Shown piece by piece: positions 38,912 through 49,775 of a stretch of DNA of 64,000 bases. Source of the stretch: Thermoanaerobacter kivui. Its GTDB lineage: Bacteria > Bacillota > Thermoanaerobacteria > Thermoanaerobacterales > Thermoanaerobacteraceae. The translations under genes were made by a program, and so were the position numbers. The notes below the pieces were generated by a model. It saw only the letters and a program-made list of their open reading frames with translations, was not told the DNA's origin and made no database searches. The DNA lies in contig NZ_CP009170.1 of NCBI RefSeq assembly GCF_000763575.1, forward strand, positions 521,501 through 585,500, given 5' to 3'. The stretch's first letter is position 1; each line of letters begins with the position of its first letter.

Positions 38912-41112
38912 TGGAAAAGATATGGAGAAAACTTGGTCTTACTGACGAAGAATATGACAAAATAGTATCCATTTTAAAAAGAGAACCTAATATAACTGAG
39001 CTAGGAATGTACAGTGTTATGTGGTCAGAACACTGCGCATATAAAAATTCTAAGCCCATGCTAAAATATCTTCCTACAAAGGGAGAAAGAGTAATACAAG
39101 GGCCAGGGGAAAACGCTGGAGTATTAGATATTGGGGACAATTTAGCCGTTGTAATGAAGATAGAAAGCCACAATCATCCCTCCGCTATTGAACCTTATCA
39201 AGGAGCAGCGACAGGGGTGGGAGGAATAATAAGAGACATATTTACGATGGGAGCAAGGCCAATAGCTCTTTTAGACTCATTAAGATTTGGACTACCCGAT
39301 GATAAAAGAACTAAATACATTATAGAAAATGTAGTTGCTGGCATAGCAGGGTATGGAAACTGCATAGGAATTCCGACGGTTGGTGGAGATACTTACTTTG
39401 ACGATGCGTATAAAGGAAATCCCTTAGTAAACGCGATGTGTGTAGGAATAGTAGAAAAAGATAAAATAAAAAAAGGCGTGGCAAAAGGTATAGGAAATTC
39501 TGTAATGGTAGTCGGTGCAACTACCGGAAGGGATGGCATTGGAGGAGCAAGTTTTGCATCCCAAGAATTAAGTGAAGAGTCTGAAGAAAAGAGACCTTCT
39601 GTGCAAGTGGGAGACCCATTCATGGAAAAACTACTTCTGGAAGCTTGTCTTGAACTTTTTGAGACAGATGCAGTAGTTGCAATACAAGATATGGGAGCAG
39701 CAGGACTTACCTCTTCTTCTTGTGAGATGGCTTCTCGCGGCGGAGTTGGCATGGAACTTGACCTTGACAAGGTGCCTTTAAGAGAAGAAGGAATGACGCC
39801 CTATGAAATAATGCTTTCGGAATCTCAAGAGAGGATGTTGGTAGTAGTACAAAAGGGAAGAGAAGAAGAGGTACAAAAGGTATTCAAAAAGTGGGGATTA
39901 AATGCGGCTACAATAGGGAAAATCACTGATGATGGAATGCTTAGGGTTATCAAAGGAGGTAAAGTTGTTGCAGAAGTTCCTGTAAAATCTTTGACAGAAG
40001 ATGCGCCACAGTATGTTAGAGAAGCAGAAGTGCCTGCATGGAAGGAAGAAGTTAACAAATTTAGTATTGACGAAATTAAATGCCCTGAGGATATGAATAA
40101 AACCTTGAAAGATGTCATTTCTTCTTTCAACATTACAAATAAAGAGTGGATATACAGTCAATACGATTATATGGTAAGAACAGACACAGTAATAGGACCG
40201 GGTATGGATGCAGCTGTTGTGAGAATAAAAGGAACTAAAAAGGCTATTGCTTTGACAACTGATTGCAATGGAAGGTATTGTTATTTAGATCCTTACAATG
40301 GGTCGCAAATTGCCGTTGCAGAAGCAGCGAGAAATCTCTGTATGGTTGGGGCGAAACCAATTGGTGTCACAGATTGTTTGAACTTTGGAAATCCTGAAAA
40401 GAAGGAAATTTATTGGCAATTTAAAAATTCTATATTTGGCATAGCGAAAGCTTGCGAAACGCTTGGAATTCCTGTAGTAAGCGGCAATGTAAGTTTTTAT
40501 AATGAAAGTGAAGGAAGTGCTATTTATCCTACACCAGTGATAGGAATGGCAGGGCTTATAGAGGATGTGTCAAAAATTTGCACAATGGACTTCAAAGAAG
40601 AAAACGACCTTATCATAGTATTAGGTGAAAACAAAGGTGAAATTGGAGGAAGTGAATATCTAAAGGTCTACTTTGGGATAACAAGAGGACAAGTACCCCA
40701 AATAGATTTAGACAAAGAAAAAAGATTACAAGTTTTGGTATTAAAGCTTATAGAGGAAAAATTGATAAAGTCTTCTCACGACATTTCAGAAGGTGGTTTT
40801 GCAGTTGCATTAGTAGAAAGTGCGATTTTGGGCAAAAAAGGTGCTAAAATATCATTAGAAACTACTTTTAGGGAAGATGTAGAATTGTTTTCTGAATCTC
40901 AATCAAGGGCAATAGTCACTGCGAACAACAGCAATTTAGAAAGAATTCTTGACCTTGCTCACAAATATCAAGTTCCAGCTAAAGTGGTAGGGCATGTGAC
41001 AGCGAAAGATATTGTAATTGATGTAAACAGAAAGAGAGTAATAGACATTCCTTTAGAAGTCCTAGAGGAAAGCTGGAGAGGGAGAATAAAATGGGAAATG
41101 GAGGCAAATTAA
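38911..41112 (+). CDS. purL: FGAM synthase, PurL subunit (small type)
   Basis: A 733-residue ATP-dependent synthetase, the short form that needs PurS and Pur[34 protein letters not shown] (split across the active site) and the second half [13 protein letters not shown] are canonical. ATG 38911 overlaps the purQ stop; an in-frame TTG lies one codon upstream. Confidence 0.97.
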   Translation: MEKIWRKLGLTDEEYDKIVSILKREPNITELGMYSVMWSEHCAYKNSKPMLKYLPTKGERVIQGPGENAGVLDIGDNLAVVMKIESHNHPSAIEPYQGAATGVGGIIRDIFTMGARPIALLDSLRFGLPDDKRTKYIIENVVAGIAGYGNCIGIPTVGGDTYFDDAYKGNPLVNAMCVGIVEKDKIKKGVAKGIGNSVMVVGATTGRDGIGGASFASQELSEESEEKRPSVQVGDPFMEKLLLEACLELFETDAVVAIQDMGAAGLTSSSCEMASRGGVGMELDLDKVPLREEGMTPYEIMLSESQERMLVVVQKGREEEVQKVFKKWGLNAATIGKITDDGMLRVIKGGKVVAEVPVKSLTEDAPQYVREAEVPAWKEEVNKFSIDEIKCPEDMNKTLKDVISSFNITNKEWIYSQYDYMVRTDTVIGPGMDAAVVRIKGTKKAIALTTDCNGRYCYLDPYNGSQIAVAEAARNLCMVGAKPIGVTDCLNFGNPEKKEIYWQFKNSIFGIAKACETLGIPVVSGNVSFYNESEGSAIYPTPVIGMAGLIEDVSKICTMDFKEENDLIIVLGENKGEIGGSEYLKVYFGITRGQVPQIDLDKEKRLQVLVLKLIEEKLIKSSHDISEGGFAVALVESAILGKKGAKISLETTFREDVELFSESQSRAIVTANNSNLERILDLAHKYQVPAKVVGHVTAKDIVIDVNRKRVIDIPLEVLEESWRGRIKWEMEAN

Positions 41113-42488
41113 AAGAAGAGTGTGGAGTTTTTGGTGCATATAGCTTGACTACTTCTGTGCATTCTTACATTTACTATGGCTTACAAGCTTTACAACACAG
41201 GGGGCAGGAAAGTGCAGGTATAGCTGTTTACAACGGTGAAAATGTTCAGTGTGTTAAGGGATTAGGACTTGCTATAGAGGTTTTTAATAAAGAAAATTTA
41301 AAGATATTAGAAGGGAAAATGGGTATAGGCCATGTAAGGTATTCTACAACAGGAAGCAATGACATTGTAAATGCACAGCCCCTTGTGGCAAATTTTAAAA
41401 ATGAGTACATGGCTCTTGCCCACAATGGCAATTTGATAAATGCTGAGGAATTGCGAAATGACCTTGAAAATGATGGTAGAATATTTCAGACGACGACGGA
41501 CAGCGAAATAATACTCCATTTAATTGCCAAGAACTATCAAAAAGGGTTGATAGAAGCTCTCAAAGAGACTATAAAGCAAATAAGAGGTTCTTATGCTTTA
41601 GTGATTTTGACTGACAATAAGTTGATAGGGATAAGGGATGTTAACGGTATAAGGCCTCTTTGTATCGGCAAAAAAGATGACACTTATTTCCTATCTTCTG
41701 AGTCTTGTGCTCTTGATGTGATAGGAGCTGAGCTAATACGGGATGTTGAAGCAGGGGAGATAGTCATCATCGACAAAAGTGGGTTAAATTCTGTTAAATT
41801 AGAGACAAATAAAAAGAGAATGCCCTGTGTTTTTGAGTATATCTATTTTGCCAGACCAGATAGCGTTATAGATGGCAAAAGCGTTTATTTTACGCGATTT
41901 GAGATGGGCAAAAGATTGGCAATGGAAGCACCTGTAGAAGCAGACCTTGTGGTGCCTGTGCCGGATTCGGGGATTGCGGCAGCAAGAGGTTATTCAATAC
42001 AATCGGGTATACCTATGGGAGAAGGACTTATCAAAAACAAGTACATTGGCAGGACTTTTATAGCGCCCGACCAAAAAGACAGGGAGACAGGAGTTAGGGT
42101 AAAATTAAATGTGTTAAAGGAATTGGTAAGAGGGAAAAGGATAGTTTTGATTGACGATTCAATAGTGAGGGGTACTACGATGAAAAGATTAGTTAATTTA
42201 TTAAAAGTTGGAGGAGCAAAAGAAGTACACGTGCGAATAAGCTCGCCTCCTGTTAAATATTCCTGTTATTTTGGAATTGACACCCCTACAAAAAAAGAGC
42301 TAATAGGAGCCAGAATGACAGTTGAAGAAATGTGCAGATTGATAGGAGCTGATAGCCTTCAATTTTTAAGCATTGAAGGCCTTAAAAAAAGTGTAGGATT
42401 AGATTCTATTTGTGCAGGATGTTTTGATGGAGTATATCCTATGTATGTGCCAAAAGAAGGAAGTAAATATCTCTTTGAGAAGAAATAA
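41091..42488 (+). CDS. purF: Amidophosphoribosyltransferase
   Basis: A 465-residue first enzyme of purine synthesis (PRPP plus glutamine to phosphoribosylamine). Ten propeptide residues ([10 protein letters not shown]) precede the nucleophile Cys11 (CGVFGAYS). The PRPP loop reads [12 protein letters not shown]. Cysteines in [15 protein letters not shown] and [10 protein letters not shown] match the [4Fe-4S] ligands of the Bacillus-type enzyme. It overlaps purL by 22 bp. Confidence 0.97.
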   Translation: MGNGGKLKEECGVFGAYSLTTSVHSYIYYGLQALQHRGQESAGIAVYNGENVQCVKGLGLAIEVFNKENLKILEGKMGIGHVRYSTTGSNDIVNAQPLVANFKNEYMALAHNGNLINAEELRNDLENDGRIFQTTTDSEIILHLIAKNYQKGLIEALKETIKQIRGSYALVILTDNKLIGIRDVNGIRPLCIGKKDDTYFLSSESCALDVIGAELIRDVEAGEIVIIDKSGLNSVKLETNKKRMPCVFEYIYFARPDSVIDGKSVYFTRFEMGKRLAMEAPVEADLVVPVPDSGIAAARGYSIQSGIPMGEGLIKNKYIGRTFIAPDQKDRETGVRVKLNVLKELVRGKRIVLIDDSIVRGTTMKRLVNLLKVGGAKEVHVRISSPPVKYSCYFGIDTPTKKELIGARMTVEEMCRLIGADSLQFLSIEGLKKSVGLDSICAGCFDGVYPMYVPKEGSKYLFEKK

Positions 42489-42489
42489 C

Positions 42490-42605
42490 ACTTTTGCGAT
42501 ACATTTTATGCATAAAAGCATAGACTCACTTCTGTCATTCTGAGCCGAAACCTTGAGCATAAGCGAAGGGGTACCGAAGGACCTCGAAGAATCTCAGACC
42601 CGAAA
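42490..42605. repeat. Dispersed palindromic repeat between purF and purM
   Basis: The block GTCATTCTGAGCCGAAACCT followed by TGAGCATAAGCGAAGG, GGTACCGAAGGACC and TCGAAGAATCTCAGA has imperfect dyad symmetry (TTCTGAG against CTCAGA/GAAGAATC) and is a form of a repeat seen across many genomes. The preceding GCGATACATTTTATGCATAA matches, inverted, a piece after purD (near 47152). It does not fit coding sequence. Confidence 0.7.
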
Positions 42606-42642
42606 GAAATGCCATAAAATATTAAAAAGTAGGTGTGTAATT

Positions 42643-43653
42643 ATGAAATATAAAGACGCTGGGGTAAATATAGATGAGGGCAATAGGCTGGTGGAAATGA
42701 TAAAGCCTATAGCAAAGCAAACTATGACAGACAATGTTTTAGAAGGCGTAGGAGGCTTTGCAGGGCTTGTTGAAATAAAAAATTACAAAAATCCTGTACT
42801 TGTATCCAGTACTGATGGTGTTGGGACCAAACTTAAGATAGCTTTTATGATGGACAAGCATGATACAATAGGCATAGACCTTGTGGCTATGTGTGTAAAT
42901 GATATTATTGTAACAGGCGCAAAGCCTATTTTTTTCCTTGACTATTTTGCAACGGGAAAGTTAAAAAGTGAAGTGGCAGTTGAGGTAATTAAGGGGATCG
43001 CAGAAGGTTGTAAAATGGCTGGATGTGCTTTAATAGGGGGTGAAACAGCAGAGCTTCCGGGCTTTTACAAGGAAGGAGAATACGACCTTGCTGGTTTTGC
43101 GGTAGGTGTTGCGGAAAAAGAAGGGTTAATTGACCCAAATCGCATGTGTGAAGGTGATGTGATATTAGGACTTCCTTCTTCTGGCATTCACAGTAATGGC
43201 TATTCTTTAGTTAGAAAAATCTTTTTTGAGGAAAACAATCTTTCTGTTAAGGACTTTATACCTGAACTTGACATGAAATTAGGAGAAGTGCTTTTAACTC
43301 CCACAAAAATATATGTCAGGTCAATAGAGGCATTAAAGGGGTTAAAAATTAAAGGAATAGCCCATATTACAGGTGGAGGTTTTATTGACAACATCCCAAG
43401 GATTGTAAAGAAGGGGTTGTCTGCAAAAATAGATAAAGGTACATGGGAAATACCGCCTATATTTAAACTAATTCAAAAAATGGGCAAAGTTGAAGAAAGA
43501 GAAATGTTTAGAACATTTAACATGGGCATTGGCATGATAGTTATAGTAAGCCCTGAAGAAGTAGATGAAGCAATAAATAGATTAGGTCAAATAGGGGATA
43601 AAGTGTATGTCATAGGTGAAATACAAAAGGGTGAAGGCGGTGTAGTTTTATGA
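42643..43653 (+). CDS. purM: AIR synthetase (phosphoribosylformylglycinamidine cyclo-ligase)
   Basis: A 336-residue ATP-dependent enzyme closing the imidazole ring. KDAGVNIDEGNRLVEMI, SSTDGVGTKLKIAF, GGETAELPGFY and HITGGGFIDNIPR are diagnostic. ATG 42643 follows AGTAGGTG. The frame stays open 30 codons upstream, but that segment is the dispersed repeat and has no ribosome site. Confidence 0.96.
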   Translation: MKYKDAGVNIDEGNRLVEMIKPIAKQTMTDNVLEGVGGFAGLVEIKNYKNPVLVSSTDGVGTKLKIAFMMDKHDTIGIDLVAMCVNDIIVTGAKPIFFLDYFATGKLKSEVAVEVIKGIAEGCKMAGCALIGGETAELPGFYKEGEYDLAGFAVGVAEKEGLIDPNRMCEGDVILGLPSSGIHSNGYSLVRKIFFEENNLSVKDFIPELDMKLGEVLLTPTKIYVRSIEALKGLKIKGIAHITGGGFIDNIPRIVKKGLSAKIDKGTWEIPPIFKLIQKMGKVEEREMFRTFNMGIGMIVIVSPEEVDEAINRLGQIGDKVYVIGEIQKGEGGVVL

Positions 43654-44261
43654 ACCTTGTAGTAATGGCATCAGGAAATGGGAGTGATTTACAGTCAATA
43701 ATTGATGCCATTGAGGAAGGTTATATTAAAGCCACTGTATGTGCTGTGATAAGTGACAAAAAAGAGGCATACGCTCTTGAAAGAGCAAAAAAACACGGAA
43801 TTGCTGCTTATTGCCTTCCTAAAAAGGAATTAAAAGAGAGATTTCAACAAGAATTGTTAAAACTTCTTGAAAAAATAAACCCCGATGGAATAATACTTGC
43901 TGGCTGTATAACAATTCTCGACGAAAAAATCGTGCAAAAGTTTCCTAATAGAATAATAAACATACATCCCTCCCTCATTCCCGCCTTTTGTGGGGAAGGC
44001 TTTTATGGAATGAAAGTACATAAAGCGGTGTACGAATACGGAGTAAAATACACAGGCTGCACGGTTCACTTTGTGGACAGTGGTGCTGATACAGGACCTA
44101 TTATCCTTCAGGAAGTTGTGAAAGTCGATGAAGAGGATACGCCAGAGACCATTGCCAAAAAAGTGCTTGAAGTAGAACACAAAGTTTTACCTTATGCAGT
44201 CAAGCTTTTTACAGAAGGAAAGCTCATAGTAGAAGGAAGGAAAGTGCGCATAAAAGGATAG
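43650..44261 (+). CDS. purN: Phosphoribosylglycinamide formyltransferase
   Basis: A 203-residue enzyme using 10-formyl-THF. [36 protein letters not shown] and [17 protein letters not shown] carry the Asn-His-Asp catalytic set. It overlaps the purM stop by 4 bp. Confidence 0.96.
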   Translation: MNLVVMASGNGSDLQSIIDAIEEGYIKATVCAVISDKKEAYALERAKKHGIAAYCLPKKELKERFQQELLKLLEKINPDGIILAGCITILDEKIVQKFPNRIINIHPSLIPAFCGEGFYGMKVHKAVYEYGVKYTGCTVHFVDSGADTGPIILQEVVKVDEEDTPETIAKKVLEVEHKVLPYAVKLFTEGKLIVEGRKVRIKG

Positions 44262-44302
44262 ACTTTCAAGAGAGTAAAAAAGAAAAAACAGGAGGTAGTT
44301 TT

Positions 44303-45829
44303 ATGGCAAAAAGAGCATTAATCAGTGTCTCAAAAAAAGAAGGGATAGTGGACTTAGCTAAGAAGCTCAATGAACTGGGCTATGAGATAATATCAACAGG
44401 TGGGACTTATAACCTTCTTAAAGAAAATGGCGTAAATGTAGTAAAAGTATCAGACATAACAGGATTTCCCGAAATTATGGATGGAAGGGTAAAGACACTT
44501 CATCCGAAAATCCACGCAGGGCTTCTTGCTGTAAGAGATAATGAAGAACACATGAAAGCCCTTAAAGAGCATGGTATTGAGCCTATCGATATCGTCGTAA
44601 TAAACCTCTATCCCTTTAAAGAGACTATTCTTAAAGAAAATGTTGCTTTAGAAGAGGCTATAGAAAACATAGATATTGGCGGTCCTTCAATGATAAGAGC
44701 TGCTGCTAAAAACTACAAGTATGTGACTATTCTTGTTGACCCAAAAGACTATGATATGGTTATAAGGGAAATAAAAGAGAACGGTAATACTAAAGAAGAG
44801 ACAAGGTTTTATCTTGCGGCAAAAGCCTTTGGACATACAGCACTTTATGATTCTTTAATATACAATTACTTAATAGAAAAGACTGGTGTAGAGTTCCCAG
44901 AGGTTATGACATTTGCTTATGAAAAAGCCCAAGACATGAGATATGGCGAAAACCCTCACCAAAAAGCGGCTTTCTATAAGAATCATTTAAAAGCTTATGG
45001 TATTGCAGAATGTGAACAATTGCATGGCAAAGAGCTTTCTTTTAACAATATAAACGATGCTAATGCGGCGATAGAACTTTTAAGAGAGTTTGAAGAGCCT
45101 GCAGTGGTTGCTATAAAGCACACAAATCCTTGTGGAGTAGCTGTTGCAGATGACATATACAATGCTTACTTAAAAGCCTATGAATGTGACCCTGTATCCA
45201 TATTTGGAGGTATTGTGGCATTAAATAGGACTGTAGATGTTAAAACAGCTGAAAAATTGATAAAGATATTCCTTGAAATTGTAATTGCCCCTGACTTTGA
45301 ATCTGAGGCTTTAGAGATTTTAAAGAAAAAGAAAAACTTGAGAATATTGAAACTTAAAGAAGGATACGTGAGAGAATATGATTTAAAGAAAGTAGAAGGC
45401 GGACTTTTAGTACAAGAAAAAGATGAAGTAGACTTAGAAGAGGATAATTTAAAAGTAGTTACCAAAAAAGCACCCTCTCCAAAAGAAATGGAAGATTTGA
45501 GGTTTGCATGGAAAGTAGTAAAGCACGTAAAATCTAATGCAATTGTACTTGCAAAAGATGGCGCAACTGTAGGTATTGGCGTTGGACAAGTCAACAGAAT
45601 ATGCTCGACAGAACAAGCAATAAGACAAGCTGGTGAAAAAGCAAAAGGAAGTGTTCTTTCATCAGATGCCTTTTTCCCATTCCCAGATGTTGTGGAAGCA
45701 GCTGTAAAAGGCGGCATAACTGCTATAATTCAGCCAGGTGGCTCACAAAACGATGCTTCATCAATTGAAGCTGCGGATAAGGGCGGCATATCTATGATAT
45801 TCACAGGTATAAGGCATTTTAAACATTGA
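44303..45829 (+). CDS. purH: AICAR transformylase/IMP cyclohydrolase
   Basis: A 508-residue bifunctional enzyme doing the last two steps to IMP. The N-terminal MGS-like cyclohydrolase domain begins [17 protein letters not shown]; the transformylase part has [12 protein letters not shown] (catalytic Lys-His), [14 protein letters not shown] and [17 protein letters not shown] is the ribosome site. Confidence 0.97.
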   Translation: MAKRALISVSKKEGIVDLAKKLNELGYEIISTGGTYNLLKENGVNVVKVSDITGFPEIMDGRVKTLHPKIHAGLLAVRDNEEHMKALKEHGIEPIDIVVINLYPFKETILKENVALEEAIENIDIGGPSMIRAAAKNYKYVTILVDPKDYDMVIREIKENGNTKEETRFYLAAKAFGHTALYDSLIYNYLIEKTGVEFPEVMTFAYEKAQDMRYGENPHQKAAFYKNHLKAYGIAECEQLHGKELSFNNINDANAAIELLREFEEPAVVAIKHTNPCGVAVADDIYNAYLKAYECDPVSIFGGIVALNRTVDVKTAEKLIKIFLEIVIAPDFESEALEILKKKKNLRILKLKEGYVREYDLKKVEGGLLVQEKDEVDLEEDNLKVVTKKAPSPKEMEDLRFAWKVVKHVKSNAIVLAKDGATVGIGVGQVNRICSTEQAIRQAGEKAKGSVLSSDAFFPFPDVVEAAVKGGITAIIQPGGSQNDASSIEAADKGGISMIFTGIRHFKH

Positions 45830-45844
45830 TGAGGAGGAATGTAC

Positions 45845-47095
45845 ATGAAAGTTTTAGTGATAGGCGGAGGAGGGAGAGAACACGCTATTGTCCACAAACT
45901 TTCAAAGAGCCCTAAGGTGGACAAAATTTACTGCGCTCCCGGAAATGCTGGAATAGCTGCCCTTGCGGAATGCGTCGATATAAAAGCTGGCGATGTTGAA
46001 AAACTTAAAGAATTTACTCTTCAAAATAACATTGACCTAACAGTTGTAGGTCCTGAAATGCCTTTAGTACAGGGAATTGTGGATGAGTTTGAAAAAGAGG
46101 GGCTTAAAATCTTTGGACCTAAAAAAGATGCTGCAGCGATTGAAGGAAGCAAATACTTTACCAAACAATTGCTTCATAAATACAATATTCCTACTGGAAG
46201 ATTTAAAGCTTTTGAAAAATATCAGGATGCACTGAAATTTTTAAAAGAAACGTGGCATCCCGTTGTGATGAAAGCAGACGGGCTTGCACAGGGCAAAGGG
46301 GTGTTCATTGTAGAAAACTTCATAGAGGCAAAGGAAGTTCTTGACCTCATGATGAAGAAAAAAATATTTGGAACGGCAGGAGATACTGTCATCATAGAGG
46401 AAATGCTGTTTGGGAAAGAAGCATCTGTATTTGCTTTTACAGACGGTAAGGCTATTGTACCTATGGTTTCGGCTATGGATTACAAAAAGATTTACGAAGA
46501 AGACAAAGGGCCTAATACTGGTGGTATGGGCAGCATTGCACCAAATCCCTATTTTGACGACAAACTCTTAAAAGAAGTGATGGACAAAATATTGAAGCCA
46601 GTGATAAACGCACTACAAAAAGAAGGCATTGTATATAAAGGAGTGTTGTATGCAGGGTTAATGCTTACAAAAGAGGGTCCTAAAGTCCTTGAGTTTAATG
46701 CGAGATTTGGAGATCCTGAAACACAAGTTGTATTGCCTCTTTTAAAAACAGACCTTGTTGATATAATTGAAGCTATAATAGAGGAAAAACTTGATAAAAT
46801 CCACATAGAGTGGGAAAATAAAGAAGCTGTATGCGTGGTTGCGGCATCTCATGGTTATCCAAGGGAATATCAAACAGGTTTTGAAATAACAGGGTTAGAA
46901 GATGTAAAGGGAGCTTTTGTATATCACGCAGGGACAGCTTTAAAAGAAGGGAAAATTGTAACGGCAGGAGGAAGAGTACTCGCTGTTACAGCAATTGGAG
47001 ATTCATATAAAGAGGCGAGAGACAAAGTATATGAGGAACTTAAAAAAATAAATTTCAAAGGCATGTATTACAGGAAAGATATTGCTATAGTATAA
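45845..47095 (+). CDS. purD: Phosphoribosylamine-glycine ligase
   Basis: A 416-residue ATP-grasp enzyme making GAR. MKVLVIGGGGREHAIVHKLS, MKADGLAQGKGV, NTGGMGSIAP and FNARFGDPETQ are typical. ATG 45845 is 7 nt after GAGGAGG; ATG 45839 is too close to it. It ends the pur operon. Confidence 0.97.
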   Translation: MKVLVIGGGGREHAIVHKLSKSPKVDKIYCAPGNAGIAALAECVDIKAGDVEKLKEFTLQNNIDLTVVGPEMPLVQGIVDEFEKEGLKIFGPKKDAAAIEGSKYFTKQLLHKYNIPTGRFKAFEKYQDALKFLKETWHPVVMKADGLAQGKGVFIVENFIEAKEVLDLMMKKKIFGTAGDTVIIEEMLFGKEASVFAFTDGKAIVPMVSAMDYKKIYEEDKGPNTGGMGSIAPNPYFDDKLLKEVMDKILKPVINALQKEGIVYKGVLYAGLMLTKEGPKVLEFNARFGDPETQVVLPLLKTDLVDIIEAIIEEKLDKIHIEWENKEAVCVVAASHGYPREYQTGFEITGLEDVKGAFVYHAGTALKEGKIVTAGGRVLAVTAIGDSYKEARDKVYEELKKINFKGMYYRKDIAIV

Positions 47096-47114
47096 GCCAG
47101 TCAAAGACTGGCTT
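47094..47114 (+). terminator. Terminator of the pur operon
   Basis: AAGCCAGTC/GACTGGCTT stem, TTTT tail. Confidence 0.85.
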
Positions 47115-47137
47115 TTAAATTTATACAAAGTCACATT

Positions 47138-47272
47138 AAAAAGGTCTCCGCTTTTATGCGTAAAGTGTATTGCGGAAGTATCTTAGTGTGTCTCCTCTGC
47201 ACAAAATGAGCCATAGACACGACTTAGTGAGCCTGTGTTTTTAGACGTTGACTGTGAAACAGGTGCAAAAAA
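47138..47272. repeat. Intergenic segment related to the purF-purM repeat
   Basis: The piece GCTTTTATGCGTAAAGTGTA plus TTGC, inverted, matches 21 of 24 bases of the segment at about 42496-42519. It also has GTGTCT/AGACAC-type short dyads. No coding potential is seen. It probably belongs to a dispersed repeat family. Confidence 0.5.
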
Positions 47273-47354
47273 ATGTGATATAATAGATATCATGAGTGCG
47301 TAAAGTCCATAATATAATAAGTAGGACTTAAATTCTTAATTGGGATGTGGTGAA

Positions 47355-48149
47355 ATGGACTCAAGACCTATTGGGGTATTTGACTCAGGAGTGGGAGGAC
47401 TGACAGTACTTAAAAGGCTTGTTGAGGTTTTGCCAGGAGAAGATTATATCTATTTTGGAGATACCAAAAGAGTGCCTTATGGTGACAGAAGCAGTAAAGA
47501 GATAAAGAAATTTGCAGAGCAAATCATAAATTTCATGAAAGAAAAAAAGGTAAAAGCTGTGGTAATAGCGTGTAATACCACTTGTGCTACTATAAATAAA
47601 GAAGATTACGATGTCATTCTCTTTGACGTTCTTCAAGCAGGTGCCCAAAGTGCGGCAGTGTTTACAGTAAACAAAAAAGTAGGAGTTATTGGAACTACAA
47701 GGACGGTTGAAAGTAAAAGCTATGAAAAAAACATAAAAAACATTGATAAAAATATTGAGGTTTACCAAGTTGCATGTCCGGATTTTGTTCCAATTATTGA
47801 AAAAGGTCTTTCCAATTCTCCTGTAGCCTACCAAGCCGCAAATAAGTATTTGGTAAGCCTCAAAGATAAAAATATAGATACACTTGTTTTGGGGTGTACT
47901 CATTATCCTTTGATGGCGGAGGTTATCGAAGAAATCATGGGAGAAAATGTGAAACTCGTTGACCCAGCGATTAAGTTGGCTTATGATGTAAAAGACTATT
48001 TGATTCAACAAAACTTATTAAATCCACAAGAAAAAGGGAGTATTCAATTTTTTGTAAGCGGTGATAAAGATAATTTCATAAAAACAGCAGAGCTGATATT
48101 GGGCGAAAAAGTTGACAATATTTATGTTGTGAATATAGAAAAATACTAA
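47355..48149 (+). CDS. murI: Glutamate racemase
   Basis: A 264-residue enzyme supplying D-glutamate for peptidoglycan. RPIGVFDSGVGGLTVLK, VPYGDRS, the first catalytic cysteine in IACNTTCAT (near 70) and the second in LGCTHYPLM (near 180) are present. ATG 47355 follows GGGATGTGGTG; TTG 47340 upstream is in frame but lacks a site. The M20 gene follows after 15 bp. Confidence 0.95.
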   Translation: MDSRPIGVFDSGVGGLTVLKRLVEVLPGEDYIYFGDTKRVPYGDRSSKEIKKFAEQIINFMKEKKVKAVVIACNTTCATINKEDYDVILFDVLQAGAQSAAVFTVNKKVGVIGTTRTVESKSYEKNIKNIDKNIEVYQVACPDFVPIIEKGLSNSPVAYQAANKYLVSLKDKNIDTLVLGCTHYPLMAEVIEEIMGENVKLVDPAIKLAYDVKDYLIQQNLLNPQEKGSIQFFVSGDKDNFIKTAELILGEKVDNIYVVNIEKY

Positions 48150-48164
48150 AAGTTGGGTGAGATT

Positions 48165-49334
48165 ATGGTGGATATATTATCAGAGGTGAAAAAAATTGAA
48201 AAAGAAGTGATAGATTTAAGGCGGAAAATACACATGTACCCCGAATTGGGATTTGAAGAGACAAAAACTTCTGAACTTGTTTATGACTATTTAAAAAGTT
48301 TAGGAATTGAAGTGAAAAGAATGGCTAAAACTGGTGTTGTAGGTACCCTTAAAGGCGACGGCAGCAAGACGATAGCCATAAGGGCAGATATGGACGCACT
48401 TCCAATTCAAGAAGAAAATGATATAGAATACGCCTCTCAAATTCCAGGTAAGATGCATGCCTGTGGCCACGATGTTCATACAGCAGTTCTTTTTGGCACT
48501 GCTAAGATTTTGGCAAGTTTAAAGGACAATTTAAAGGGGAATGTTAAATTTATATTTCAGCCGGCAGAAGAAACAACTGGTGGAGCACTTCCAATGATTG
48601 AAGAAGGGGTTTTAGAGGACCCTAAAGTGGATGCTATTATAGGACTACATGTGGACCCTGAACTTCAGGTGGGACAAATAGGAATAACCTATGGAAAAGC
48701 TTATGCTTCATCAGATATGTTTGACATAATAGTAAAAGGCAAAAGCAGTCATGGAGCAGAGCCGCATAAATCAGTAGATTCGATAGTAATTGCTGCAAAT
48801 ATTGTAAATATGCTACAAACAATAGTTAGTAGAAATGCAAATCCTTTAAGCCCCATCGTACTTACTATAGGGACAATTGAGGGAGGACATGCGAGAAATA
48901 TAATCGCTAATAAAGTTAGGATGTCAGGGATTATAAGGATGATGGAAGAGGATAAAAGAGACGAAGTTGTTGAAATGGCGGAAAAAATTTGTCAAAATGT
49001 AGCTAAAGCCATGGGAGGAGAAGTGGAGTTTAAAAGAATAAAAGGATATCCATGCCTTGTCAATCACAAAGAAATGACAGACCTTGTAAAAAAAGCTGCT
49101 TCTTCCGTATTAGGTTACCATAATGTGGTAGAAGTTGCACCTACAATGGGGGTAGAAGATTTTGCCTATTTTTTAGAAAGAGTGCCAGGGTGTTTTTATA
49201 AGCTTGGCTGTGGAAACAAAGAAAAAGGAATAGATAAGCCTATACACAACAACCAATTTAATGTAGATGAAGATTGCATTAAAATAGGTGTTGCTGTTAA
49301 TGTGGCTACAGTGCTAAATTATCTAAGTGATTAA
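48165..49334 (+). CDS. M20 family amidohydrolase (N-acyl amino acid/hippurate hydrolase type)
   Basis: A 389-residue zinc peptidase-family enzyme. The metal motifs are HACGHDVHTA (near 98), PAEETTGGA (near 133) and a later conserved His; the dimerisation domain contains GAEPHKSVDSI. Members cleave N-acetyl or N-acyl amino acids. The exact substrate is unknown; the neighbour murI hints at cell-wall amino-acid recycling (weak). ATG 48165 and GTG 48168 are both possible after GGGTGAG. Confidence 0.9.
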   Translation: MVDILSEVKKIEKEVIDLRRKIHMYPELGFEETKTSELVYDYLKSLGIEVKRMAKTGVVGTLKGDGSKTIAIRADMDALPIQEENDIEYASQIPGKMHACGHDVHTAVLFGTAKILASLKDNLKGNVKFIFQPAEETTGGALPMIEEGVLEDPKVDAIIGLHVDPELQVGQIGITYGKAYASSDMFDIIVKGKSSHGAEPHKSVDSIVIAANIVNMLQTIVSRNANPLSPIVLTIGTIEGGHARNIIANKVRMSGIIRMMEEDKRDEVVEMAEKICQNVAKAMGGEVEFKRIKGYPCLVNHKEMTDLVKKAASSVLGYHNVVEVAPTMGVEDFAYFLERVPGCFYKLGCGNKEKGIDKPIHNNQFNVDEDCIKIGVAVNVATVLNYLSD

Positions 49335-49402
49335 AAATTTTTTTAAGGAATTACAAATTATTTGGAAAAATTCATTGCACGTTGTTTATAAATATACTTT
49401 GT

Positions 49403-49440
49403 AAAACTGCAGAAAAAGTTTACTGCAGTTTTATTTATTT
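49403..49440 (+). terminator. Terminator after the M20 gene
   Basis: AAAACTGCAG/CTGCAGTTTT stem with TTTATTT tail. Confidence 0.75.
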
Positions 49441-49506
49441 ATAACCATTAATAATGTTGCAAAATTGCAGGAAATCCTTCATAAGAAAAATTTTCTTAAA
49501 TAAATC

Positions 49507-49535
49507 TTGACATTTTTCTTCAATTGTTGCATAAT
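49507..49535 (+). promoter_or_regulatory. sigmaA promoter of the RNA/leader before luxS
   Basis: TTGACA (49507-49512), 17-bp spacer, CATAAT (49530-49535). Confidence 0.75.
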
Positions 49536-49541
49536 ATTTAT

Positions 49542-49716
49542 CGTGAGCAAGTGATGAGGGATATTATTCATAATAATGCTCTTCACCTTGCTGATGGCGA
49601 TTAGATGTGCAGAGGAAGCCGCTTATAATTATAAATTTTAAACCATAGATTGTGTACTTAACAAAAATTTCTCCCCCTAATCCCCCTTTAACGCCGGCTT
49701 AATGCCGTTTTTTTTA
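49542..49716 (+). ncRNA. Candidate small RNA or riboregulatory leader upstream of luxS
   Basis: A transcript from the promoter at 49507 would be about 175 nt and end at a hairpin with T8 (CGGC-TTAAT-GCCG, 49694-49706). It holds a long 5' hairpin (AGCAAG...CTTGCT, with TGA/TCA, GAG/CTC and ATTATT/AATAAT inside, 49546-49592) and no open frame. It does not match S-box, T-box, 6S or other classes I know. It could be an sRNA or a luxS attenuator. Confidence 0.5.
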
Positions 49717-49775
49717 TATTTGAGATAGTGTGTTAAAATAAATATAAAGTCAATACATTAGGAGGAAAGATAAAA

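Noticed and set aside
42553-42642. N-terminal extension of purM by 30 codons
   Set aside because: The extension is the dispersed repeat, has no ribosome site, and PurM normally begins KDAGV-like as at 42643.
45178-45717. 179-residue minus-strand frame over purH
   Set aside because: Antisense shadow, Ser/Thr/Phe-rich, no start signal.
47385-48011. 208-residue minus-strand frame over murI
   Set aside because: Antisense shadow of a well-supported gene, composition rich in Phe/Tyr/Ile with no recognisable domain.
49542-49716. 6S RNA, S-box or T-box at the luxS leader
   Set aside because: The 5' and 3' ends do not pair as in 6S, and neither S-box nor T-box conserved blocks are present.
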